Assembly: GCA_029946065.1 (NCBI GenBank)
Contig: JAQSDU010000020.1
Span: 186,001 to 250,000, forward strand
Direction of reading: 5' to 3'
Length of the DNA: 64,000 bases
Origin: Flavobacterium sp.
Lineage (GTDB): Bacteria > Bacteroidota > Bacteroidia > Flavobacteriales > Flavobacteriaceae
A program made the translations under genes and the position numbers. This document shows positions 1 through 8,876 of the stretch, one piece after another (the first letter of the stretch is position 1; the number at the start of each line of letters is the position of its first letter). A model generated the notes under the pieces. That model worked only from the letters and a program-made list of their open reading frames with translations. It ran no database searches and was not told the origin of the DNA.

Positions 1-1
1 A

Positions 2-400
2 TACACTAAAGAATACTATACTGCAGAGATCCAGAAATTATATGCTGCAGTAGGTTGGGATAAAACTACACAGAAATATACAGGAAAAACAAAACCTGTA
101 AAATGGGTGCGCATTCACAATCTTCCTGATTTTGCATATTTCAACCACTCGCAACACGTTACTGTTGCTGGAATCGAATGTCAGAAATGTCACGGACCCG
201 TGCAGACTTATGAAATCCAGAAACAATTTGCTCCTTTAACAATGGGTTGGTGTATCAATTGTCACCGCGAAACAGATGTTAAGATGGAAGGAAATGCTTA
301 CTATACGAAAATTCACGAAGAGCTTTCCAAAAAGTATGGTGTTGACAAGTTGACTGCTGCTCAAATGGGTGGATTAGAATGCGGTAAATGCCACTATTAG
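2..400 (+). CDS. actA: Alternative complex III multiheme cytochrome c subunit ActA (C-terminal part, 5' end outside window)
   Basis: C-terminal end of the multiheme cytochrome c subunit of alternative complex III (ACIII), the quinol-oxidising membrane complex that replaces cytochrome bc1 in many Bacteroidota. The frame is open at the left edge, so the signal peptide and the first hemes lie outside. Three CxxCH heme c sites are visible: CQKCH at 179-193, CINCH at 251-265 and CGKCH at 380-394, the last just before the stop. A GTG at 107 could be taken as a start, but the frame continues upstream without interruption and the gene is plainly truncated by the window edge. actB follows after about 100 bases. 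The identity rests on the heme motifs plus the act gene order downstream. Confidence 0.9.
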   Translation, partial: YTKEYYTAEIQKLYAAVGWDKTTQKYTGKTKPVKWVRIHNLPDFAYFNHSQHVTVAGIECQKCHGPVQTYEIQKQFAPLTMGWCINCHRETDVKMEGNAYYTKIHEELSKKYGVDKLTAAQMGGLECGKCHY

Positions 401-430
401 ATTTGCTAATTTCGTGATTTGGTTATTATA

Positions 431-468
431 CCGAATTGCCGAATTGCCGAATTGCTGAATCAACGAAT
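431..468. repeat. CCGAATTG tandem octamer repeat between actA and actB
   Basis: Three perfect head-to-tail copies of CCGAATTG occupy 431-454, followed by one or two decayed copies to about 468. It is the only low-complexity block in the actA-actB spacer (401-506). It resembles the short tandem repeats that fill spacers elsewhere in this window, but the unit is different. Function unknown. Confidence 0.8.
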
Positions 469-506
469 AAACAATAAAATAATTAAGAAGCTAATATTTA
501 TATAAG

Positions 507-3500
507 ATGTCATCAAACAAAAAATACTGGAAAAGTGTTGAAGAACTAAACGAAAATAGTTCTATTGTTGAGACGTTAAGAAATAACGAATTTGTGGAAG
601 CAATTCCAACAGCCGAGTTTCTTGGTGACGACGCGACTTTGTCGGCGGCATCAACAAGTCGTCGTGATTTCTTAAAGTACGTTGGATTCACCACAGCCGC
701 CGCTTCATTAGCTGCCTGTGAAGGTCCTGTAGTAAAATCTATTCCTTATGTAGTTCAGCCTGAATCAATCATTCCGGGTGTTGCCGATTATTATGCAACT
801 TCCGTTTTTGATGGTTTTGACTTTGCTAATATCTTAGTAAAAACAAGAGAAGGTCGTCCAATTAAGATAGAAAACAACACTTTACCCGGAGCAAAATTTG
901 CTGCTAATGCAAGGATTCACGCATCGATTTTGTCATTATATGACAGCATGCGTTTGAAATATCCAAAAATTGCTGGTAAAGAAGCGTCTTGGAGCGATGT
1001 TGACACAAAAGTAAAAGCAAGTTTGGCTGACGCGAAAGTAAAAGGAAAACAAGTAGTTTTACTTACAGGTACTACCGCAAGCCCTTCTACAGATAAATTG
1101 ATAGGCGAATTCATTACAGCCAATCCAAACGCAAAACATGTTGTGTATGATGCTGTTTCTTCCTCTGCTGCTTTGGATGCTTTCGAAGCGGTTTATGGTG
1201 AAAGAGCTTTAGTGGATTATGATTTTGAAAAAGCTTCAGTAATTGTTTCTGTTGGTGCCGATTTCCTTGGAGACTGGCAAGGTGGAAGCTACGATTCAGG
1301 ATATGCAAAAGGACGTGTTCCGAAAAACGGAAAAATGTCGAAACATTTCCAATTCGAGTCTAATATGACTTTGTCTGGCGCTGCAGCTGATAAGCGTGTG
1401 CCGATGACAAGTTTTGATCAAAAGCAAGCATTAGTAAAAATATACAATATTATTGTTGGCGGATCTACTTCAGTAAGTTTAGACAGTAAATTTGATGCAG
1501 AAGTTACCAAAGCAGCAAAGCAATTAAGCGACGCGGGTTCCAAAGGTGTTTTAGTATCCGGAATCGATGACAAAAATGCGCAGTTACTTGTTATAGCAAT
1601 CAACAATAAATTGGCGAGTGCGGCTTTCTCAACTGCCGCTACAAGACAAATAAGAAAAGGATCTGACGCAAAAATGACGCAGTTATTAAGTGATATGAAA
1701 GCAGGAAGCGTTCATACCTTAATTATGAGTGGCGTTAATCCAGTTTATACGTTCCCGGGGAACCAGTTTGCTGATGCTTTGAAAAAAGTATCACTTTCAG
1801 TAGCTTTCTCTTTGAGAGAAGATGAAACTGCTTTGAGTGCAAATGTTGCTGTCGGAACGAAACATTATTTAGAATCTTGGGGTGATGTTAGCATCGTGAA
1901 AGGTAGTTATGCTTTAACGCAGCCAACGATTCGTCCATTATTTGCTCAAACAAAACAATTTCAAGAAGCTTTATTGGCTTGGACAGGCAATACGGGAGAA
2001 TATTACGATTATGTAAAAACGAATGCAACGTCTTACATTTCAGGTGCTTCATGGAATAAAGTATTACACGATGGAATTTTTGTAAGTCCTTCGTCTGCTG
2101 TTTCAGGTGTAGGCGCCGATTATGCTGCTGCCGCAAGTGTCTTATCACAAGCTAAGAAATCGGCTTTAGAACTCGTTTTATATACCAAAACAGGTTTAGG
2201 GGACGGTCAGCAAGCTAATAATCCATGGTTACAAGAATTCCCTGATCCAATCACAAGAGTTTCATGGGATAACTATGTTACTGTTTCAAGAGTTGATGCC
2301 GAAAAATATAAAGTCACTAACAGCAATGTTGCTAATGGTGGATTAAACGGAAGCTACGCAAATTTAGTTGTTGACGGCGTTAAACTAGAAAATGTTCCGG
2401 TAATCATTCAACCAGGACAAGCAGTAGGTACTGTTGGTGTGGCATTAGGTTATGGAAAGAAAGCCGCTTTAAAAGAAGAAATGCAAGTAGGTGTTAACGC
2501 TTACACATTATATAAGAATTTCAACAACGTTCAATCAGTCGAATTTACTGCAGCTTCAGGAGAACACGAATTCGCTTGTGTACAGTTGCAAAAAACATTG
2601 ATGGGTCGTGGTGATATTATTAAAGAAACCACTTTAACTGTTTTCAACGCTGAATTGCCAGCAGTTTGGAACGAACAACCAATGGTTTCGGTAGATCACA
2701 ACCCAGTAAAAGCTGTGGAGGTTGATTTGTGGGATTCATTTGATCGTTCTGTCGGGCATCATTTCAACTTATCGATCGATTTGAATGCTTGTACCGGTTG
2801 TGGTGCTTGCGTTATTGCTTGTCATGCTGAAAATAACGTTCCAGTTGTAGGGAAAGCAGAAATTAGAAGAAGCCGTGATATGCACTGGTTGCGTATTGAT
2901 AGGTATTATTCTTCTGAAGAAACTTTCGCGAAAGATGATATTAAAAAAGACGAATTTGATGGTTTAGATTTGGGTGGATTCATCACTGGAGATAAAAACA
3001 CAAAAGGTTCACTAGGTGGTTTCAGACAAATGGAACACGCAGGTGATAACCCACAAGTAGCATTTCAGCCGGTAATGTGTCAGCACTGTAACCACGCACC
3101 GTGTGAAACGGTTTGTCCGGTTGCTGCAACTTCGCATAGCCGTCAAGGGCAAAACCATATGGCATATAACAGATGTGTAGGTACAAGATATTGCGCCAAC
3201 AACTGTCCTTATAAAGTACGTCGTTTTAACTGGTTCTTATACAACAAAAACAGCGAATTCGATTATCACATGAATGATGATTTGGGTCGTATGGTATTGA
3301 ATCCTGATGTAAACGTTCGTTCTCGTGGAGTAATGGAAAAATGTTCAATGTGTATTCAAATGACACAATTGACCATTTTAGCCGCCAAACGTGAAGGAAG
3401 AGAAGTTAAAAAAGATGAATTCCAAACCGCATGTTCAGCAGCCTGTTCTTCAGGAGCAATGGTTTTTGGTGATATCAATAACAAATCAGACAAAGTAGCT

Positions 3501-3593
3501 ACTTTGGTTGAAGACGACAGAATGTACCATTTGTTGGAGCATGTCGGTACAAAACCAAACGTTATCTATCACGTAAAAGTCAGAAATACCTAG
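507..3593 (+). CDS. actB: ACIII iron-sulfur/molybdopterin-like subunit ActB
   Basis: Periplasm-facing iron-sulfur subunit of alternative complex III, a fusion of a molybdopterin-oxidoreductase-like domain (B1) and a four-cluster ferredoxin-like domain (B2). It carries electrons from the quinol site to the cytochrome c subunits. A twin-arginine-like signal is seen at residues 51-57 (SRRDFLK), followed by a hydrophobic stretch and a lipobox-like LAAC with Cys71, suggesting Tat export and lipid anchoring. Residues from about 762 on carry the cluster motifs: CTGCGACVIAC, CQHCNHAPCETVCP, CVGTRYCANNCP and CSMC. In known ACIII the B1 domain has lost the molybdenum cofactor; this is family knowledge and not visible here. 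At 1028 residues the length fits flavobacterial ActB. actC starts 36 bases downstream. Confidence 0.95.
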   Translation: MSSNKKYWKSVEELNENSSIVETLRNNEFVEAIPTAEFLGDDATLSAASTSRRDFLKYVGFTTAAASLAACEGPVVKSIPYVVQPESIIPGVADYYATSVFDGFDFANILVKTREGRPIKIENNTLPGAKFAANARIHASILSLYDSMRLKYPKIAGKEASWSDVDTKVKASLADAKVKGKQVVLLTGTTASPSTDKLIGEFITANPNAKHVVYDAVSSSAALDAFEAVYGERALVDYDFEKASVIVSVGADFLGDWQGGSYDSGYAKGRVPKNGKMSKHFQFESNMTLSGAAADKRVPMTSFDQKQALVKIYNIIVGGSTSVSLDSKFDAEVTKAAKQLSDAGSKGVLVSGIDDKNAQLLVIAINNKLASAAFSTAATRQIRKGSDAKMTQLLSDMKAGSVHTLIMSGVNPVYTFPGNQFADALKKVSLSVAFSLREDETALSANVAVGTKHYLESWGDVSIVKGSYALTQPTIRPLFAQTKQFQEALLAWTGNTGEYYDYVKTNATSYISGASWNKVLHDGIFVSPSSAVSGVGADYAAAASVLSQAKKSALELVLYTKTGLGDGQQANNPWLQEFPDPITRVSWDNYVTVSRVDAEKYKVTNSNVANGGLNGSYANLVVDGVKLENVPVIIQPGQAVGTVGVALGYGKKAALKEEMQVGVNAYTLYKNFNNVQSVEFTAASGEHEFACVQLQKTLMGRGDIIKETTLTVFNAELPAVWNEQPMVSVDHNPVKAVEVDLWDSFDRSVGHHFNLSIDLNACTGCGACVIACHAENNVPVVGKAEIRRSRDMHWLRIDRYYSSEETFAKDDIKKDEFDGLDLGGFITGDKNTKGSLGGFRQMEHAGDNPQVAFQPVMCQHCNHAPCETVCPVAATSHSRQGQNHMAYNRCVGTRYCANNCPYKVRRFNWFLYNKNSEFDYHMNDDLGRMVLNPDVNVRSRGVMEKCSMCIQMTQLTILAAKREGREVKKDEFQTACSAACSSGAMVFGDINNKSDKVATLVEDDRMYHLLEHVGTKPNVIYHVKVRNT

Positions 3594-3629
3594 TCAGAAA
3601 TTAATAATTAAGTAACAATATAAAGGATT

Positions 3630-5033
3630 ATGTCGTCTCACTACGAAGCACCCATTAGAAAACCCTTAGTTATAGGTGATAAAACTTATCACGATGTAAC
3701 AGTAGATGTAGCTGCGCCTGTTGAAGGAAGGGCTAACAAACAATGGTGGATTGTATTTTCAATCGCATTAGCCGCATTCCTTTGGGGAATAGGCTGTATC
3801 ACTTATACCATTTCTACAGGTATCGGAACATGGGGATTAAATAAAACAGTTGGTTGGGCCTGGGATATCACGAACTTCGTTTGGTGGGTTGGTATTGGGC
3901 ACGCGGGAACGCTGATTTCGGCAGTATTATTATTATTCCGCCAAAAATGGAGAATGGCAATTAACCGTTCTGCTGAAGCCATGACGATTTTCTCGGTTGT
4001 TCAGGCAGGTTTGTTCCCGATCATCCACATGGGTCGCCCATGGTTAGCGTATTGGGTATTGCCGATTCCGAATCAATTTGGTTCTTTATGGGTGAACTTT
4101 AACTCGCCATTACTTTGGGACGTATTTGCGATCTCGACTTATCTTTCGGTTTCATTGGTTTTCTGGTGGACGGGTTTGCTTCCTGATTTTGCGATGATTC
4201 GTGACCGTGCAGTAACGCCTTTTACAAAAAGAATTTATACTATTTTGAGCTTCGGATGGAGCGGACGTGCCAAAGACTGGCAGCGTTTCGAAGAAGTTTC
4301 ATTGGTATTAGCAGGTTTGGCTACACCACTTGTACTTTCTGTACACACAATCGTATCCTTTGACTTTGCTACTTCGGTTGTTCCGGGATGGCACACAACC
4401 ATCTTCCCGCCTTATTTCGTTGCTGGTGCGGTATTTTCTGGATTTGCGATGGTAAACACACTTTTGATCATTATGAGAAAGGTGTCCAAATTAGAAGCCT
4501 ATATCACCATTCAGCACATCGAATTAATGAACATCGTAATCATGATTACAGGTTCTATCGTAGGGGTTGCTTATATCACAGAACTATTTGTTGCTTGGTA
4601 TTCAGGGGTTGAATACGAACAGTATGCATTCCTTAACCGTGCAACCGGTCCTTACTGGTGGGCTTATTGGTCGATGATGACCTGCAACGTATTCTCGCCT
4701 CAATTCATGTGGTCTAAAAAATTAAGAACGAGTATAATGTTCTCTTTCGTAATCTCGATTGTAGTAAATATCGGTATGTGGTTTGAACGTTTCGTAATCA
4801 TCGTGACTTCATTGCACCGCGATTACCTTCCTTCTTCATGGACAATGTTCTCACCAACTTTTGTTGACATCGGTATTTTCATTGGAACCATCGGATTTTT
4901 CTTCGTATTGTTCCTATTGTATGCCCGTTCATTCCCTGTAATTGCTCAGGCGGAGGTGAAAACAATCTTGAAATCGTCAGGAGAAAATTATAAAAGATTA
5001 AGAGAAGCAAATAAAGATTCACACCATGAGTAG
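3630..5033 (+). CDS. actC: ACIII membrane subunit ActC (NrfD/PsrC family)
   Basis: Integral membrane quinol-binding subunit of alternative complex III, in the NrfD/PsrC family. The 467 residues contain about ten hydrophobic helices beginning near residue 42 and ending near 440, with a charged C-terminal tail. Tryptophan-rich loops such as [12 protein letters not shown] match the family. ActC pairs with the homologous ActF and, by family knowledge, contributes a quinol site and possibly a proton path. The stop codon overlaps the actD start by eight bases, which supports translational coupling. Confidence 0.95.
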   Translation: MSSHYEAPIRKPLVIGDKTYHDVTVDVAAPVEGRANKQWWIVFSIALAAFLWGIGCITYTISTGIGTWGLNKTVGWAWDITNFVWWVGIGHAGTLISAVLLLFRQKWRMAINRSAEAMTIFSVVQAGLFPIIHMGRPWLAYWVLPIPNQFGSLWVNFNSPLLWDVFAISTYLSVSLVFWWTGLLPDFAMIRDRAVTPFTKRIYTILSFGWSGRAKDWQRFEEVSLVLAGLATPLVLSVHTIVSFDFATSVVPGWHTTIFPPYFVAGAVFSGFAMVNTLLIIMRKVSKLEAYITIQHIELMNIVIMITGSIVGVAYITELFVAWYSGVEYEQYAFLNRATGPYWWAYWSMMTCNVFSPQFMWSKKLRTSIMFSFVISIVVNIGMWFERFVIIVTSLHRDYLPSSWTMFSPTFVDIGIFIGTIGFFFVLFLLYARSFPVIAQAEVKTILKSSGENYKRLREANKDSHHE

Positions 5034-5553
5034 TAATAAAGTTATATACGCTATTTACAATGACGATGATGTGCTTATGGACGCAGTGAAGAAAACGCGT
5101 GCTGCCCATCACCATATTGAAGAAGTTTTTACGCCATTTCCGGTTCACGGACTAGACAAGGCAATGGGAATTGCGCCTACAAGACTGGCAATATGTGCTT
5201 TTATTTATGGTCTTTGCGGGTTGTCTTTCGCAACTTGGATGATGAATAATATCATGATTTCAGATTGGCCGCAAGATATCGGCGGGAAACCGAGTTTCAG
5301 CTATATTGAGAATATGCCGGCTTTCGTTCCGGTAATGTTTGAGATGACTGTATTTTTTGCAGCGCACTTAATGGTAATCACTTTTTATATGAGAAGCAGA
5401 TTATGGCCATTTAAACAAGCTGAAAATCCGGATTTGAGAACTACAGATGACCATTTTCTTATGGAAGTTGCCGTAAATGGAAATGAAGAGGATATGGTTT
5501 CTTTCTTTCAAAACACAGGAGCGGTAGAAGTTAAAGTAATTGAAAAGCATTAA
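5026..5553 (+). CDS. actD: ACIII membrane subunit ActD (DUF3341)
   Basis: Small membrane subunit of alternative complex III (DUF3341). The N-terminal soluble part begins with a short beta-rich segment (VIYAIYNDDDVLMDAVKK), followed by two hydrophobic helices near residues 52-72 and 102-124 and a soluble tail. The 175-residue length is usual. It starts inside the last codons of actC and is followed after nine bases by actE. Its role in the complex is structural as far as is known; no cofactor motifs are visible. Confidence 0.93.
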   Translation: MSSNKVIYAIYNDDDVLMDAVKKTRAAHHHIEEVFTPFPVHGLDKAMGIAPTRLAICAFIYGLCGLSFATWMMNNIMISDWPQDIGGKPSFSYIENMPAFVPVMFEMTVFFAAHLMVITFYMRSRLWPFKQAENPDLRTTDDHFLMEVAVNGNEEDMVSFFQNTGAVEVKVIEKH

Positions 5554-5561
5554 TATCAGAT

Positions 5562-6101
5562 ATGAAAAGCTTAAATAAAATAGCGATTACATTAGGAATA
5601 GCGACATTGGTGGCTTCATGTCACGATACAAAAGCGCCTAATTACCAGTACATGCCTAATATGTATGAAGCAGTAAGTTATGAGACTTATTCTGAATCCA
5701 AAGCATTTGCTAATGGTAAAGAAGGGCAGTTGCCTCCGGATCATACAATAAAAAGAGGATTTGTGCCTTATGAATTGCCGAATACAACAGCTGGTTATGA
5801 AGCTTCAAAAGCCAATGTTTCGCCTTTGACGCCAACGGAGGCAGATATGGAAAAGGCAAAGGAACTTTTTAATATTTACTGTGCTATTTGTCATGGTGAA
5901 AAAGGAAATGGACAAGGAAATCTGGCTAAAAGAGAGAAATTATTGGGTATTCCAGACTACAAAGCAAGACAAATTACTGTAGGTAGTGTCTTTCATGTAG
6001 AAACTTACGGATTGAACTCTATGGGTTCCTACGCCAATCAATTGGACACACACGAGCGTTGGTTAGTAGCTAATTACGTAATGAAGCTAAGAGCCGAATA
6101 A
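5562..6101 (+). CDS. actE: ACIII monoheme cytochrome c subunit ActE
   Basis: Lipid-anchored monoheme cytochrome c of alternative complex III, the probable exit point for electrons to the oxidase. A short hydrophobic leader ends in a lipobox-like VASC with Cys20. The heme c motif CAICH lies at residues 107-111 in a class I cytochrome context (YCAICHGEKGNG), and a candidate distal Met occurs in the stretch NSMGSY near residue 150. The 179 residues fit the family. It lies between actD and actF with short spacers, in the canonical act order. Confidence 0.93.
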   Translation: MKSLNKIAITLGIATLVASCHDTKAPNYQYMPNMYEAVSYETYSESKAFANGKEGQLPPDHTIKRGFVPYELPNTTAGYEASKANVSPLTPTEADMEKAKELFNIYCAICHGEKGNGQGNLAKREKLLGIPDYKARQITVGSVFHVETYGLNSMGSYANQLDTHERWLVANYVMKLRAE

Positions 6102-6129
6102 TATTGTATAACACACTGATTTATTAGAT

Positions 6130-7662
6130 ATGTACACATTTTCAAGCAAATTAAAAACACTTTCTTTTATCCTGATGGTTCTCGGAGCACTGGGTATAGG
6201 ATACGGTTTTTTAACTGCACCAAAAAATATTGAAGAGGTTGAGGCAATTCTCAAAGCACAAGAAGGTCATCACGGTGGAGGTCATGCAGAAGGGCACGAA
6301 GCCGAAGCACCTGCGCATGAAACACATATGGTGCCAGAAATAAAAGCAACCGAAGAAAATCATACTGATGTTAGCGAAGAGGCTGCTGCAAAACCTGCGG
6401 AAGTTAAATTGGCGGATACGATTTCTGTTGTGTCAATTGCTGCTGATTCACTCAAAGAAACTGTTGCTGTTGTTGCAGACGAACCAGCACCGCATCACAG
6501 AGTTGCTGTTGTTGATGAACACGCAGAACACCAAAAACACTTACAACACGTTTTGAACCAATTGCAAAACAAACCTTGGGCTGCTTTATATGTTGCCTGC
6601 ATCTTCATCATGTTGATTTCATTAGGTGCTTTGGCTTTCTATGGTATCCAACAAGTAGCACAAGCAGGATGGTCGCCAGTATTGTTCAGAGTTATGCAGG
6701 GAATTACGGCTTATTTGCCAGTTGGGTCAGTTATTTTCTTTGTAATTTTAGTAGTAACTGGTTTCCACTTTTTTGAAGGTAATAATTTATTTGCCTGGAT
6801 GGAACATGGTATTACAGATCCAAAAAGTCCACATTATGATAAAATGATTGCCGGAAAATCAGGTTACTTAAACGTTCCTTTCTGGCTGTTGCGTGCTGCA
6901 ATATTTTTGATTGGATGGAATTTATACAGATATTTCTCAAGAAAGAACTGTCTTGCACAAGACGAGGCTTCTGATAATACTTTCTACAAGAAAAACTTTA
7001 AAATGTCTGCAGGATTCCTTGTTTTCTTTATCGTAACAGAATCTATTATGTCTTGGGACTGGATTATGTCGGTAGACCCACACTGGTTCAGTACACTTTT
7101 CGGTTGGTATGTTTTCGCAAGTTTCTTTGTAAGCGGTATCACTACAATTGCTTTAGTGACTTTATTCTTAAAGTCAAACGGATTCCTTCCAAACGTCAAT
7201 ACAAGTCATATCCACGATTTGGCGAAATTCATGTTCGGTATTAGTGTATTCTGGACGTATTTATGGTTCTCGCAATTCATGTTGATCTGGTATGCGAACA
7301 TTCCGGAAGAAGCCACTTACTTCATTACAAGAATCGAACATTATAACCTACCGTTCTTCGGAGCTGTCGTTATGAACTTTGTTTTTCCTATTTTAATCTT
7401 AATCAATACAGATTTCAAACGCCTTACGTGGATTATCGTTATGGCTGGAACTGTAATATTGTTAGGTCACTATGTTGACTTCTTCAATATGATTATGCCG
7501 TCGACTGTAGGTACACAATGGTTTATTGGCGCGCCGGAACTCGGAGCATTGGCTTTCTTTATTGGATTATTTATCTTTGTTGTATTTACAGCGCTTACTA
7601 AAGTGCCATTGACTCCAAAACGCAATCCGTTTATAGAAGAAAGTAAACATTTTCATTATTAA
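6130..7662 (+). CDS. actF: ACIII membrane subunit ActF (NrfD/PsrC family) with His-rich N-terminal insert
   Basis: Second NrfD/PsrC-type membrane subunit of alternative complex III, homologous to ActC. After the first hydrophobic helix (residues about 9-30) there is a long hydrophilic stretch, residues about 36-150, rich in His, Glu and Ala (for example HHGGGHAEGHEAEAPAHE). About nine more hydrophobic helices follow to near residue 490. The insert makes the protein 510 residues, longer than a minimal ActF, and its histidines could bind metal; that is inference. coxB starts 18 bases after the stop, so the oxidase is probably co-transcribed with ACIII. Confidence 0.92.
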   Translation: MYTFSSKLKTLSFILMVLGALGIGYGFLTAPKNIEEVEAILKAQEGHHGGGHAEGHEAEAPAHETHMVPEIKATEENHTDVSEEAAAKPAEVKLADTISVVSIAADSLKETVAVVADEPAPHHRVAVVDEHAEHQKHLQHVLNQLQNKPWAALYVACIFIMLISLGALAFYGIQQVAQAGWSPVLFRVMQGITAYLPVGSVIFFVILVVTGFHFFEGNNLFAWMEHGITDPKSPHYDKMIAGKSGYLNVPFWLLRAAIFLIGWNLYRYFSRKNCLAQDEASDNTFYKKNFKMSAGFLVFFIVTESIMSWDWIMSVDPHWFSTLFGWYVFASFFVSGITTIALVTLFLKSNGFLPNVNTSHIHDLAKFMFGISVFWTYLWFSQFMLIWYANIPEEATYFITRIEHYNLPFFGAVVMNFVFPILILINTDFKRLTWIIVMAGTVILLGHYVDFFNMIMPSTVGTQWFIGAPELGALAFFIGLFIFVVFTALTKVPLTPKRNPFIEESKHFHY

Positions 7663-7680
7663 TATTTAAAGAAAAAACAG

Positions 7681-8844
7681 ATGACAAGTTTGTTGGTAAT
7701 TGTTGTTTTAGCGCTATTGGCCGTTGCAATATGGCAGTTGACTAAAATATTTGATTTAACGCAAGTTGGCGCCGATGTGAATAATACTCAGGTCGCCAAT
7801 GATAATGATAATAATGTTCAGGGTTATTTGATGTTTGGCTTTTTGGCATTCATTTATATATTTACGATTTACGGATTGTTCACCTGGGGTCATTTTGTAT
7901 TGAGCAACCCGGCTTCTGAGCATGGAAAAGATGTAGATCGTTTGATGAATATTACTTGGGTGTTGATTTTCATCGTTCAAGCAATCACGCAGGTTTTATT
8001 GCATTATTTTGCGTTCAAATACAGAGGTAAAAAAGAAAACAAAGCGTTATTTTTTGCTGATAATGACAGATTAGAATTCATCTGGAGCGTTATTCCTGCA
8101 GTTGTTTTAGCAGGTTTAATCCTTTACGGATTGTATGCTTGGACAAACATCATGTTCGTTGACGAAAAGAAAGAAAACGTAATGGTAGTAGAATTGTACG
8201 CAAAACAATTCCAGTGGGAAGCAAGATATTCCGGAGATGATAACGTGCTTGGAAAAGCCAACGTAAGATATATTGAAGGAATCAATACTTTAGGTGTTGA
8301 CTTGGAAGATCCAAATGCTCAGGATGACAAAACGACTACAGAATTGCATATTCCTAAAGGTACTAAAGTGCTTTTCAAATTGCGTTCTCAAGATGTATTA
8401 CACTCTGCTTATATGCCGCACTTCCGTGCCCAGATGAACTGTGTTCCTGGAATGGTAACTCAGTTCGCCTTTACGCCGACAATTACGACTGAGGAAATGA
8501 GGCAAGATCCTAAAATGATTGAGAAAGTAGCGAACATCAACCAAATCAGGAATAAGAAAAGCGCACAGTTGGTTGCCGATGGGAAAACAGCTCTAGATCC
8601 ATATACATTTGATTACTTATTGCTTTGTAATAAGATCTGCGGTGCTTCACACTACAACATGCAAATGAAAATTGTCGTTGATACACCTGAAGATTTCAAA
8701 AAATGGTTGAAAGAAAAGCCAACGTTGGTGAGTGCTTACAAAGAAAGCATTAAAAAACCGGAAACAGATACAACCAAAACAGCAACACCTGCAGTAGCTG
8801 CACCAGCTAAACCGATGGTGATGGCACAGCTAATCAAAAAATAA
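7681..8844 (+). CDS. coxB: Cytochrome c oxidase subunit II (CuA)
   Basis: Subunit II of the aa3-type heme-copper oxidase. It carries the binuclear CuA centre that accepts electrons, here probably from ACIII. Three hydrophobic segments are visible (residues 1-19, about 50-75 and 135-160) and the cupredoxin domain follows. The CuA ligand motif CNKICGASHYNM starts at Cys316, and the upstream His ligand lies in VLHSAYMPHF. No CxxCH motif is present, so this is not a caa3-type subunit with fused cytochrome c. The C-terminus has an Ala/Pro/Thr-rich tail. The 387-residue gene sits between actF and coxA with 18- and 32-base spacers. Confidence 0.95.
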   Translation: MTSLLVIVVLALLAVAIWQLTKIFDLTQVGADVNNTQVANDNDNNVQGYLMFGFLAFIYIFTIYGLFTWGHFVLSNPASEHGKDVDRLMNITWVLIFIVQAITQVLLHYFAFKYRGKKENKALFFADNDRLEFIWSVIPAVVLAGLILYGLYAWTNIMFVDEKKENVMVVELYAKQFQWEARYSGDDNVLGKANVRYIEGINTLGVDLEDPNAQDDKTTTELHIPKGTKVLFKLRSQDVLHSAYMPHFRAQMNCVPGMVTQFAFTPTITTEEMRQDPKMIEKVANINQIRNKKSAQLVADGKTALDPYTFDYLLLCNKICGASHYNMQMKIVVDTPEDFKKWLKEKPTLVSAYKESIKKPETDTTKTATPAVAAPAKPMVMAQLIKK

Positions 8845-8876
8845 TTATCTTTTTTAATAAAAATTAAAGCTAAAAT

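Noticed and set aside
107..400. GTG at 107 as actA start
   Set aside because: The same frame is open back to base 2 and continues the protein, so the gene is truncated by the window, not started here.
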